DNA of 64,000 nt. Source: Perkinsus marinus ATCC 50983 (lineage: Eukaryota; Perkinsozoa; Perkinsida; Perkinsidae). A model generated the notes under the pieces. That model saw only the letters and a list, made by a program, of their open reading frames with translations. It made no database searches and was not told where the DNA came from. Position numbers and translations under genes: made by a program. Where the stretch lies: contig NW_003206658.1 of the NCBI RefSeq assembly GCF_000006405.1, positions 1,018,984-1,082,983 on the forward strand. The letters are read 5' to 3'. Below, piece after piece: positions 42,401 through 51,399 of this stretch (position 1 is its first letter; every line of letters begins with the position of its first letter).

Positions 42401-45400
42401 GCATATAGCATGGGAGGCTAGCCAAAGGTGGACGAAGGATGAATGGGTCCTTTGGATGAAGAGGATTACATTGGAGATTCTGAGGGAGTCTCCAAGTGAA
42501 TCATTACGGGCATGTTGGTCGGTAGCACAGATGCATCCACCTGTTGCGAAAGAGCTATTCCCAGTAGCCTTCTTGGCGACATGGACTTCTCTACAGGTGA
42601 CTTCATATGGACCTGTTCTGTATCTTGTCCGTTGAACCTAAAGATATCCTTCTCTCAGGACAGCTATCAGTGTTACCTACTCCGTTCTCTGGAGCTTGCC
42701 CTGTGCTCCCCCCAATTACCACCAGATATCCTTCAAACGCTGTTACAGCTGGCCGAGTTCATGGACCGCTCTAACATGCCTTTGCCGATGGAAAATAGAA
42801 TGCTAGCTGGTCTAGCTGAGAAATGCCACACTTATGCAAAAGCATTGAGGTGAGCGGAGCGAAGCGACTCGTGTTTCGCGTTTTCTCTTGAGATTTGGAG
42901 TGGTAGGTACCGCGAGATGGAGTTTAAGGCATCTCCGTCGGCCACTTGTGTCGAGGCTCTTATATCCACCAATATGCAGCTAGGGCAAGTGGTAGAAGCT
43001 CAAGGGGTGTTGCAGTATGCTCAGCGGTATCTCGGTGATGAACTAGAATTAAAAGAAAGTTGGTATGAGAAATTACAGTGCTGGGACGAAGCTCTCGAGG
43101 CCTATGAGATACGGCAAATGGATGAGCCCGGCAACCTCGATGTGACGACATCACGGATGAGATGTCTGCGTGCCCTAGGAGAATGGGAGAGATTGGGCAA
43201 ACTATGTGAGACCTCTTGGGATAACTGTAGAGGATTGGACGACCACACGGCTAAGCGACACTGGCTCAACATCGCTCCTATGGCGGCTGCAGCTCAGTTC
43301 AACTTAAGAGACTGGAATAAGATGGAAAAGTAAGGCATTGTCGAGATGGACAGAAATCTTGCATATTTTTCCCACGACTAATGTTTTAATCGCGAGAGGT
43401 GTATAGGTATGTGAAAGTGTTGGAGGGTTACACTGTTGGCGACCATAATACGGTAGATGGGGATAGTGCTGCTGCTGTGGAGAATGCTGGAGGAGACACT
43501 GACGAGAGTGATGGTATGTCCTTCGAGGGAAGCTTTTATGCGGCTATTTTGGCGATACATAAGGAACAGTACGAGAGAGCATTCAAATTGGTAAGGCGAA
43601 GTGGAAAGCTTTTGTAGTCGTTCCTGGTGCTGCTAGCATGGTAGGCTCTTCAGATTCACCGAAGTCGTGATAGTCTCGATGGTGAGCTTACTGCCCTCAT
43701 CGGCGAGAGCTACACTCGAGCATACCGGTGTCTTATCCAAGTGCAGCAGCTTACGGAGCTTGAGGAGATCATCAAGTACGGGGGTGATTATTCCTACGGT
43801 AGTTGCATCGCTCCGCTAACAGATATAAACAGTTGGAGGATGTTGGGGATACTCAGAGCTGTTCGATGATGAGAGATATGTGGACGAGGCGGCTGTTGGG
43901 TTGCAGACCTGATGTGGAGGCTTGGTGGTCCATATTGGAATTGCGGTAGGTCCGGGGTTCAAATCTGGTGTGGAGCATTTGGTTGTTCATTGAAACTCTT
44001 AGGACGCTGGTGGTACCGCCTCGTGAGGACCTGACAACTTGGTTGAAATTCACAGGTGAGGAGATATCTTAGGTTGCCTCGAGAAAGATACACATCATGT
44101 CACCTCAGCTCTTTGCCGGAAGTCCGGTCGTCTATCTCTCGCTACGAAGACTATAGATATGCTTCGTGCTGATTCAACATTGAAGCGAGATCCAGTGGTG
44201 ACCTGGGAGTACCTCAAGAACCTGTATGCTAATGGCAGTAGATGGGAAGCACGAGATATGCTACAGGTTAGTTGTGATTAGCTCGATGATCTAATGAGAC
44301 GTCTCTTTGCTGTGTTGTGATCAGTCATTCCTCCAGCAACACGGAGCTGTGATGAATCCTGATCTCATCATCGACGTTGGTACTGGGATTTCCTCGTCCT
44401 CACCGCATTCGAGAAGAAGAAAACGATCGACGAGTTCTTATTCACAGTCGCAGGTTAGACTGCTGGGCTTCCTCTTCGGAAGGCACAGGTTCGATTCCTG
44501 GTTTGCTGTTTTTAGGTTCCGATAGAATTGCTATCGAAATGCCACCTCAAGATGGGGTTGTGGACTAAAGAACTCGCGGAGGAATATTTGCAGGCAAGTT
44601 TTTAGATTTTGATTCAAGACGATTCGGTATAAATTAGAACTTAGATTCTGAACTCTACGGATAGATGACAATTTCGTGGCGCGTGAAGTTTTCAATCGAA
44701 GCATCATGTTGTCGTCTTCTCTCAGACTTCTTTCTTCGAGGATGAGGGAGTCTTGGAGAATGTTTTGGGATGGTTCGAGAGCGCTATCAAACTAGATCCT
44801 AAATATTATAAAGGTGAATTACACTGGGCGAGCGAGATTTACCACTCCATCTGAGAGGTGGTTTTCAACATTCAAACCGTATGGTCGTTGTCGAGTAGCT
44901 TCGCTCCGCCCGTCATTGAATCATTGTTCCCTCCTGTAGCGTGGAATGCCTGGGCCCTGGCCAACTACAATGCCGTAACCTCTATCGAGAACCAGCATCG
45001 TGGGTCTGGGATGTCGAGCCCTAGGGGAAGTACGAGTGTGGATGACATCACTGAGAAGAGGCGAGAGGCACCAGTGCAATCACAGTCATCAGGTGAGGCT
45101 GACTTTGGTGGAGGGGAGAGTTGGTTCGAATACTGGTAGCGTCACTTTTCCATGCAGGTGTCTTGGAAGAGTCGAAGCCTTATCTTTTGAATGCCCTTAG
45201 GGGCTTTACAAAGTCGATAATTCTAAGTGATCCTCCTCAACTACAGGTAGATTGTTAGCACCGGCACACGCCACGAAATTCCTCACCGACAGGATGTTTT
45301 ACGACTTATCACACTGGGTTTCAAGTATAGTGGTGACAGTGATTTGGAACTAGAGCTCCAGAAAGGCTTCGATCAAGCCCCTCTGGTTGCATGGTTACAG

Positions 45401-48400
45401 GTGAATTCATAATCGATCACGTGATCGATTTAGGTATAATTGACATGATGGCAGGTAACACCTCAGCTCATTGCTAGACTTCGCAGCAAAAGGCAGTCGT
45501 TGCGTACAACAGTTCATCAGCTACTATCCCGAGTCGGAATAACGTAGGTTGGAATTATTTCATGGTGCATCGAGAGTTATTTCCGTCACTACAACCTTGA
45601 ACGATTCTTGAAGATACCCTCAAGCCCTGGTCTTCCCGCTGACTGTAGCCACTCGGAGTAGCGTGAGCACGTTTGTGATCAGCAGTAGACGACTCCTCCA
45701 GGAGATCTCTGTATGCTAACACTGGTTCAACGACTGTGATGATAGCAAACTCCTCATCGTCATCGTCATCAGACACATCGGAAGACTCTCGTCCAGCAGA
45801 ATCAGCTCGTCTCATCCGAGCTGATCAGAATATCAATGCTATGGCATGAGATATGGTAAGGTGCACATAATGTTACTCGTTGTCAAGTCCTGAAACATAA
45901 CGGTAACTTGTGATCGCGAGGGACCTCCGGAATTGCTCTCATTAGCCTATGGCATAGGCCCTATGCAATCGGATTTACGGAATCATTCACAGATTAAAAT
46001 CTATTACTCTGATGTGGGATAATCACATTACTAAGTTCGCTCTCTAATGGCATTGATGGGTATCTTTGTGTGCATGCGTGCTAGGTGTGAGGCTCTAGAG
46101 GAAGGGAGTAGATTGTATTATGCCGAGCATGATGTCAACGGTATGATCGAAGTTCTCAAACCATTACATGAGATGATGCTGCAAGGACCTCAGACACTCA
46201 GGTATTCTCAACTCGCGCACAGCGAAGATTTCCCAACCTAGCTTATGTTGCTGTTGTTATTCAGAGAGACATCCTTCACTCAAGCGTTCGGTCGAGATCT
46301 TCGTGAAGCGTTGAAGTGGATCCACGCCTATGAGCGGGAAGAGGCTCGGCACCAGCAAGAGATTGTTGACTTCCGTGCTGAAGGGGAGCAGGGCAGTTCC
46401 GATGACAAACGGCTAGACCTGATCGACCAGGCTTGGCAGATCTACTATAAGGTCTTTCAAAAGATCCATAAACAGGTAACAATGGTCACTTGGTGAGTTG
46501 AATGACCAAAATCTTGAATGTTGATTAGGTTGAAACCCTATCCCATCTCGATCTACAATACGTGTCTCCTCTCTTACTCAACGCACGCAATCTGGAGTTG
46601 GCGGTTCCCGGCACTTACTCACCTGAACGTGAGGAAGCCGGAGACCTCGTCACGATATCATACTTCAGTCCAAGCATTGATGTGAGAATGATCAGGCGGA
46701 GCGGAGTTTGGACGGTTTTTGTATCAGATAATAGCGAGCAAACAGAAGCCGCGTATAATTCATATGAGGGGATCAGATGGACGAAGTTACAAGTTCGTGC
46801 TAAAGGTGGGAGAGGAAAGCTACTTGTCAATTTGATACGTTTTTATCTCTTGAAGGGCCATGAGGATTTAAAGCAAGACGAACGTGTGATGCAGCTCTTC
46901 GGTCTTATTAACAGTCTGGTGGCTGGACAGGCCTCGAAATCCAGAAAATTCGGCGATACAGCTTCAGGTGAGAAAATCTTCGCCGTGCGCATTAGGGCGT
47001 ATCTTTCTTCTATCAGGTTCTCGCGGTGGCATATTGAATGCTGGATCTGCGACGTTCCAGCAGGTTTATAGCGGTGGGAAATTGGCATCCAATGTCAATC
47101 AAGTTTTTAACTCCCTTAGAGTGAGCAGAGAGTCTGGGCCATTGGAATCGATCGTTTGACCGATTTGATCAGATCCAAACCTACGCAGTCGTGCCTCTAT
47201 CCAACAACTCTGGCTTGATCGAATGGGTGCCCGGCTCTGATACGATCCACAAGTTAATTAAGGATTATCGAGACGCCAACAACATCCCTCTTAGTGTTGA
47301 GTAGGCGGCCGGGAATATAGGAAAATCCTCGTAGGCTTGTGTACCTCGAACCACTGTCTACGACTGATCTTACCTATAGGCCCATCAGGCTTGTTGTTCT
47401 CTATTGAGGTAGAGTGGATGTTATCTAGGTATCATCATAGGTCTTTGAGTTCACGCTCTACCAGATTCAATCGTAGGTCTTTCTGTAGTATGTAGCTATA
47501 CCACTGATGCGTCGCTTATATACAACCGTAGCCATCCCTTGGGGTAGCAAGACCTCGGAAGTTCTCTTGAGCACATGTTGATCCTGGAGTATTTGGGTGT
47601 ATCAGGTATTCTCTGATGAAAGGAATGTATGGTCGTTGCGAAGAGCTGCCTTTACTGCAGAAAGTAGAGGTCCTCAGATATGCATTGGATAACACTTCGG
47701 TGACCTGGGCAGGATGAGCTCGTATTCCATTCTCACTCTTTCACTTCAGGGTGATGACCTCGAGCGTGTTATGTGGTTACAGAGTCGCAATAGTGAGATG
47801 TGGTTACGACGCCGAGGGAACTACTCTCGTAGTCTTGCTGTCATGTCTGTTGTTGGGTAAGTCTTCACCCCGCTGAAGAGTAACCAAGGTCAAAAGAGGT
47901 TGAATGCTGCTATCAATTCCCTTTGAAAAAAAATTGTACTTGAACATTGGCTTATCACTCATCGCATGAATCGCTGTATCGACAGATTTGGATGACAGAT
48001 CGCCATACTCTTGATGTGAGTGAGATATGTCTGTTTAGGTACGTTCTTGGATTGGGAGATAGGCATCCATCGAATATTATGATAGAACAGGGTACGGGGA
48101 AAGTAGTTCACATTGATTTCGGCGACTGCTTTGAGGTGGCAATGCTGAGGTGAGTATGTTGAGGTTGAGCATGCAGGATACGGAAAACGATCTTTTCTTC
48201 CTCAGAGAAAGATTCCCCGAGAAGATTCCATTCAGACTGACAAGGATGTTAATCAATGCTTTGGAAGTATCAGGAGTCGAGGGTTCCTTCAGACGAACCT
48301 GTGAGAAAATGGTAACTAATGTCGCGCGCCACAAAATTGAGATGCTTGAATATCAGATGCAATTGTTGCGGACCAACAAGGATGCTGTAATGGCTATGTT

Positions 48401-49223
48401 GGAGGCTTTCGTCTTCGATCCCCTCATCACATGGAGACTCATGCCAACGAGGCGAGTCAATGCCAACATCGCTGTGCTGCATCGTGAAGATCCTCAGGCC
48501 TTTGGAAAGCGGCACTTCAAAGAAGCCTGTCTCTAAGGAAAGCCCTTCGGCTCGACAATCAGTCAATACCACAGTTGAAGGTCACTTTGCATGTGCTCAA
48601 TTGTCAATTGGAAAGCCTCACGTCTGTTTAGGTAATGCCTCTCCAAGTGGTAGCGAAGGCCATCGAGATTACGAATCAGGGGAAGCAGCGCGAGTAGGCA
48701 GTAGTCGTGTGTAGCATCAGTCGAGTAGCATCACTGTCTTCACAGCGTGGCGAGCTAGCGGATGGTAAACGGAAAAGCCGACGAGGTTTGAAGATTGAGA
48801 ACTACGCAGACCCTGTCCCCCGGCCGTTGCAGAAATTCGATGTTGGCGGAGTTGCGGGTCGGTTGTTCATTGTTTTTGGCAATGGCATCATCGTCATCAG
48901 GTCGGGGTGATCCTCATTTGGCATCTGTGAGAATTAAAGTGGCTCGTCAGAGAGAGCTTCGACATGTTCTTGGCCCTGAAGGACTTCTAGCCAATCAAGA
49001 AGAACTCCAACATCACGCTCGAATTATCGTGGATAGAGTTCTCACTAAACTCACAGGCACGGATTTCAATCATGGACAGTACGATAGTATTCTTCCATGC
49101 ATGTGTGAATGTGTCTTACAGGTACATGTCGGTCGAGGCACAAGTCGAGCGGTTGATAGAAGAAGCCACCTCATATGAAAATCTATCTCAGTGCTACGTT
49201 GGTTGGTGTGCCTTTTGGTAACA
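36480..49223 (+). CDS. TOR: TOR kinase (PI3K-related Ser/Thr kinase)
   Basis: A gene of about 12.7 kb with over 30 short introns. HEAT repeats: [209 protein letters not shown] near 46084-46480: [13 protein letters not shown]...[14 protein letters not shown]. Kinase: [61 protein letters not shown] (about 48047-48075), [12 protein letters not shown] (about 48111-48142). FATC ends [13 protein letters not shown] at 49221-49223. TOR links nutrients and energy to growth as the core of TORC1/2. All catalytic and FATC hallmarks are present. The exact start is uncertain; the first clear exon is near 36770. Confidence 0.95.
36947..36992 (+). repeat. F1 intron 'a' of TOR
   Basis: 46 nt, gtaagc to tttttag. 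Gggttcaatccc lies at 36963-36974; then 5 + 7 + 1 nt and TTTTTAG, so the T-run is also the polypyrimidine tract. The exons join GEGHRM to [10 protein letters not shown]. Confidence 0.92.
37538..37612 (+). repeat. F1 intron 'b' of TOR (reversed module)
   Basis: 75 nt. Gggatcgaacc lies at 37550-37560, in antisense orientation. Exons join VAIEA to [12 protein letters not shown]. Confidence 0.9.
38610..38659 (+). repeat. F3 intron of TOR
   Basis: 50 nt, containing agcggagcgaagc at 38621-38633. Exons join SVLR to [12 protein letters not shown] with the Arg codon split. Confidence 0.88.
38784..38837 (+). repeat. F3 intron of TOR
   Basis: 54 nt (gtgagt...ttttag) with tagcggagcgatgc at 38805-38818. 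Confidence 0.85.
38993..39039 (+). repeat. F1 intron 'c' of TOR (reversed module)
   Basis: 47 nt. Gggattcgaaccc lies at 39002-39014. Exons join DPDIR to [12 protein letters not shown] with the Arg codon split. Confidence 0.9.
39119..39170 (+). repeat. F1 intron 'd' of TOR
   Basis: 52 nt. Aggttcgatccc lies at 39140-39151. Exons join VAAITQ to [12 protein letters not shown]. Confidence 0.9.
39312..39403 (+). repeat. F1 intron 'e' of TOR
   Basis: 92 nt. Caggttcaattccc lies at 39331-39344. Exons join LTELEYNH to [12 protein letters not shown]. Confidence 0.85.
39543..39596 (+). repeat. F1 intron 'f' of TOR (reversed module)
   Basis: 54 nt. Gggatcgaac lies at 39564-39573. On the minus strand the T-loop is followed by 5 + 7 + 1 nt and TTTT. 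Exons join SPR to [12 protein letters not shown]. Confidence 0.88.
39712..39756 (+). repeat. F1 intron 'g' of TOR
   Basis: 45 nt, gtaggt to tcacag. Gggttcgaatctc lies at 39721-39733. Exons join LLVDNVQ to [12 protein letters not shown]. Confidence 0.9.
40044..40096 (+). repeat. F1 intron 'h' of TOR (reversed module)
   Basis: 53 nt. Ggggatcgaacc lies at 40061-40072. Exons join HTAVRRQ to [12 protein letters not shown]. Confidence 0.9.
40488..40901 (+). repeat. dispersed repeat, copy 2, inside a TOR intron
   Basis: Matches 34897-35245 at about 90%. It lies between the exon ending near 40250 and the exon [15 protein letters not shown] (from about 40926), so most of it is probably intronic. It has about 118 nt (40679-40797) absent from copy 1. 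Confidence 0.8.
41577..41622 (+). repeat. F1 intron 'i' of TOR (reversed module)
   Basis: 46 nt, gtaggt to acttag. Gggattcgaaccgg lies at 41586-41599. Exons join HHHESK to [14 protein letters not shown]. Confidence 0.88.
42850..42906 (+). repeat. F3 intron of TOR
   Basis: 57 nt. The motif gagcggagcgaagc (42852-42865) directly overlaps the donor gtgagc. Exons join YAKALR to [11 protein letters not shown]. Confidence 0.9.
43946..44002 (+). repeat. F1 intron 'j' of TOR
   Basis: 57 nt. Gggttcaaatctg lies at 43955-43967. Exons join SILELR to [13 protein letters not shown]. Confidence 0.9.
44454..44515 (+). repeat. F1 intron 'k' of TOR
   Basis: 62 nt. A hairpin (cttcc-tcttc-ggaag) sits where an anticodon arm would be. 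Aggttcgattcct (44487-44499) follows, then 5 + 7 nt and TTTTTAG. It is the most tRNA-like intron of TOR. Confidence 0.9.
44594..44725 (+). repeat. GC-AG intron of TOR with F2 motif
   Basis: The donor is cag|gcaagt. The F2 motif aatttcgtggcgcgtgaa lies at 44670-44687. Exons join LAEEYLQ to [12 protein letters not shown]. Confidence 0.75.
44813..44938 (+). repeat. F3 intron of TOR (reversed)
   Basis: The intron joins DPKYYK to [11 protein letters not shown]. It contains gcttcgctccgc near 44897-44908, the reverse complement of F3. Confidence 0.8.
45093..45157 (+). repeat. F1 intron 'l' of TOR
   Basis: 65 nt, gtgagg to catgcag. Ttggttcgaatact starts at 45121. Confidence 0.85.
45247..45292 (+). 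repeat. F2 intron of TOR (reversed)
   Basis: 46 nt. Cacgccacgaaatt lies at 45267-45280. Exons join DPPQLQ to [12 protein letters not shown]. Confidence 0.9.
45411..45430. repeat. perfect 20-bp palindrome in a TOR intron
   Basis: Aatcgatcacgtgatcgatt is its own reverse complement. It lies in the intron between APLVAWLQ and [10 protein letters not shown]. Confidence 0.95.
46682..46727 (+). repeat. F3 intron of TOR kinase region
   Basis: 46 nt, containing aggcggagcgga. Exons join FSPSID to [12 protein letters not shown]. Confidence 0.8.
46969..47018 (+). repeat. TOR intron with F2-related motif
   Basis: The intron starts gtgagaaaatcttcgccgtgcgc, read as gtgagaaaatcttcg + ccgtgcgc. The same tcttcgccgtgcg core recurs in the ligase gene at about 54918-54930. 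It may be a variant of F2. Confidence 0.55.
48312..48356 (+). repeat. F2 intron of TOR (reversed)
   Basis: 45 nt. Gcgcgccacaaaatt lies at 48324-48338. Exons join RRTCEKM to [14 protein letters not shown]. Confidence 0.9.
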
Positions 49224-49306
49224 TATATAATGTTAGCTTGTACAGTACTTTGGTTTCGATTTGTATATAACACTTACTTTGGTTGGTTAAATTATTTATA
49301 CCCATA

Positions 49307-49720
49307 CCTAGTCTACGGTGAAGGATGCTTTAGGCACGGAGCTCAGCACAAGTGAGAATCTCCGTGCCCGCCAGGCACTGCCCGGCTGATCCCCTATGTC
49401 GCTCATCACCACTGTAGCCACATCAGCAGCACCATCTTCACATGGCAGTATCATGATGGTNNNNNNNNNNNNNNNNNNNNNNNNNNNNNNNNNNNNNNNN
49501 NNNNNNNNNNNNNNNNNNNNNNNNNNNNNNNNNNNNNNNNNNNNNNNNNNNNNNNNNNNNTCATAGACTCTATGTCGGCTGGAATACCCTCTAGGAGGGT
49601 CTTCAGAGCGCGTCTATCATCCAGGCGTTTTGTTTCCTCCATGGCGTGAGTATCGTCTCTAACTATGAGTGCATGATCGCGATAAGCAGACTGTAGACGA
49701 GGCTCCGGCAAGACTGTCAT
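49307..49720 (-). CDS. partial gene interrupted by the assembly gap
   Basis: Both sides of the N run are open on the minus strand. The upstream part reads YRDHALIVRDDTHAMEETKR, LDDRRALKTLLEGIPADIES. The downstream part reads ILPCEDGAADVATVVMSDIG...VLSSVPKASFTVD to a TAG at 49307-49309. The gap is a fixed 100 N, so its true length and the frame across it are unknown. No family recognised. It is tail-to-tail with TOR. Confidence 0.55.
49461..49560. other. assembly gap of 100 N
   Basis: Exactly 100 unknown bases, the usual placeholder for a scaffold join of unknown length. Confidence 0.99.
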
Positions 49721-50119
49721 TGCCTGAGCTCCCTCGTATCCTAGCCCCTCAGTTCAGTTTGCTTCAGGGTACACTCACCCCTCAAACGTGACAGTTTTCT
49801 ATTCCACCAAAGAGCGTTGCTGTTCCTTTGTTCCTTCGATTGGCTCCTACCTTCCTCATTTCCCAAAGGAAACATAGGCATTATTTCCTTCACGGAAAAT
49901 GGCAACGGAAGGAAAGATAGAACGACCACCCCGTTAGTAGCCAATGGTTGGCTCTGCCAACCAACCGAAAAGAAAAAAGTATGTGTGAGAAATGATTACG
50001 CAGACTCATCTCATGATACAGACTCTACTCATAGGGCCTCACGTGCTGGGAACGTGAGTCACCGTGATCCGGGCAAGTCGTGCTCCGAGTGTCAGAGTGG
50101 CACATGTGTTGTGGGTCCA

Positions 50120-50844
50120 GGGGCCTATTTCACAAGAAACGCTCCATAAGGTGCACCTTGGATTTAGGAGCAAGGAGCAAGGAGCCTTACACCTTACGCT
50201 AGGTGTTTTCACTACAGTTGCACCTCATGCTCCTAAATTTAAGGTGCACCTCGTGAACCCCAATAAGGAGCACGAGGACCACCTAAACAAACACCGATGC
50301 GCATGAAAGAGGCGTCGCCTCATTCATGCGCCTCTGAGGCCACGCAGTGTTTCAATAAAGCTAAGAATATGTATATTGCCATTGGATAGAACAAACGCGA
50401 AAACTCTACCATCAACTAACTTGAGGGCAATTGGTCATGACCGTAAATCGCTGAAACGCCAAGTCGAATATGTGGTAAAGATGCATGGTTAAAGGATAGA
50501 TCATCCGCGGGTGAGACGCGCGGGCTGTCGGGAATAAGCGGAGCGAAGCTCGCTAAAATGGTAAGGAAGGTGCGATAAGGTGCGTAAAGTACCCCCCGAG
50601 CAGTCTTACCGCACCTTACGTAAGGATCGCAAGGAGGTGGCCAAAAATGTCTCCTATGAAATCGCCTTACATGAGGAGGCCCTCCTTGCACCTTGCAAGG
50701 TAAGGAGCCTTACGGTGAAGAGTCTCATGCCACCTTACCTTACGCCAGCCCCCCCAAATCGTAAGGATGTGAAAGCGACTTGCCATGAAACCGTAAGGTA
50801 CCTTACAACTTTTGTTCCTTATGAGGGCTTGTGAAACAGACCCC
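50120..50844. mobile_element. MITE-like element with imperfect terminal inverted repeats
   Basis: The left end ggggcctatttcacaag and the reverse complement of the right end, ggggtctgtttcacaag, match at most positions. Both continue to (c)tc(c)ataagg about 10 nt further in. Inside are a subterminal inverted repeat (50149-50175 against 50227-50252, aggtgcacctt...ttaggagca) and many CCTTAC/GTAAGG words in both orientations, and a hairpin at about 50311-50340. No transposase is present. No clear target-site duplication was seen. Terminal sequence and length fit a non-autonomous DNA transposon. Confidence 0.65.
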
Positions 50845-51399
50845 AGTTTGCCTACAATCTTGCTATTTTATCAACCCTTCGCCATCCTCTTTCCTCTGTC
50901 CTAGGGTCATAGTATTGGTTGCTCTAGTTCGAGTTCCTTTGTTGTGTTGTTCTTAGAGTTCACCAACTGATACCGCGACACGTGACATGAACCCACAAAG
51001 AGGACCCGCAGCGTGACGATTGCTGAAACCTAAATGCATGGTGCGATTATCACGCTGCGATATAAGCAGCGTGTTTACATGCCCGTATGAGGTTATTCCA
51101 GAGCATCTGCCACCTGTCAACCGTCACTTGGTAGTTCATCACTGATTACATGCTACCGATTCTATGGATGCTCGTGCCCTGGAACTTTGGGAACCGGCAG
51201 GGTCATTTTCTCGGGCATATCGTGAAGCGCGAAAGATGAGACTCTCATCTTTCGCGCTCATGATGAGAGGCATACTATGTATTTGACAGTCTATATGACA
51301 GACTGTATGCCTGGGTACCAAATCGCGATATACCCTCCGTGCTAATATCCACAATTCAACACCAGCTAAATGACGGAAATGCAGTTATGTAATTAACTT
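50845..51399. other. intergenic region with palindromes
   Basis: No gene is supported. It contains the perfect palindrome 51226-51258 and a weaker inverted repeat near 51270-51325. Confidence 0.5.
51226..51258. repeat. perfect 33-bp palindrome
   Basis: The arms agcgcgaaagatgaga and tctcatctttcgcgct flank a single c. It lies just downstream of the ligase 3' end. Confidence 0.95.

Noticed and set aside
47525-47535. ACCGTAGCCAT, identical to the start of dinoflagellate/Perkinsus spliced leaders
   Set aside because: The rest (cccttggggtagc) does not match the leader, it lies in a TOR intron, and no downstream SL-RNA features are seen. An 11-mer match in 64 kb is weak.
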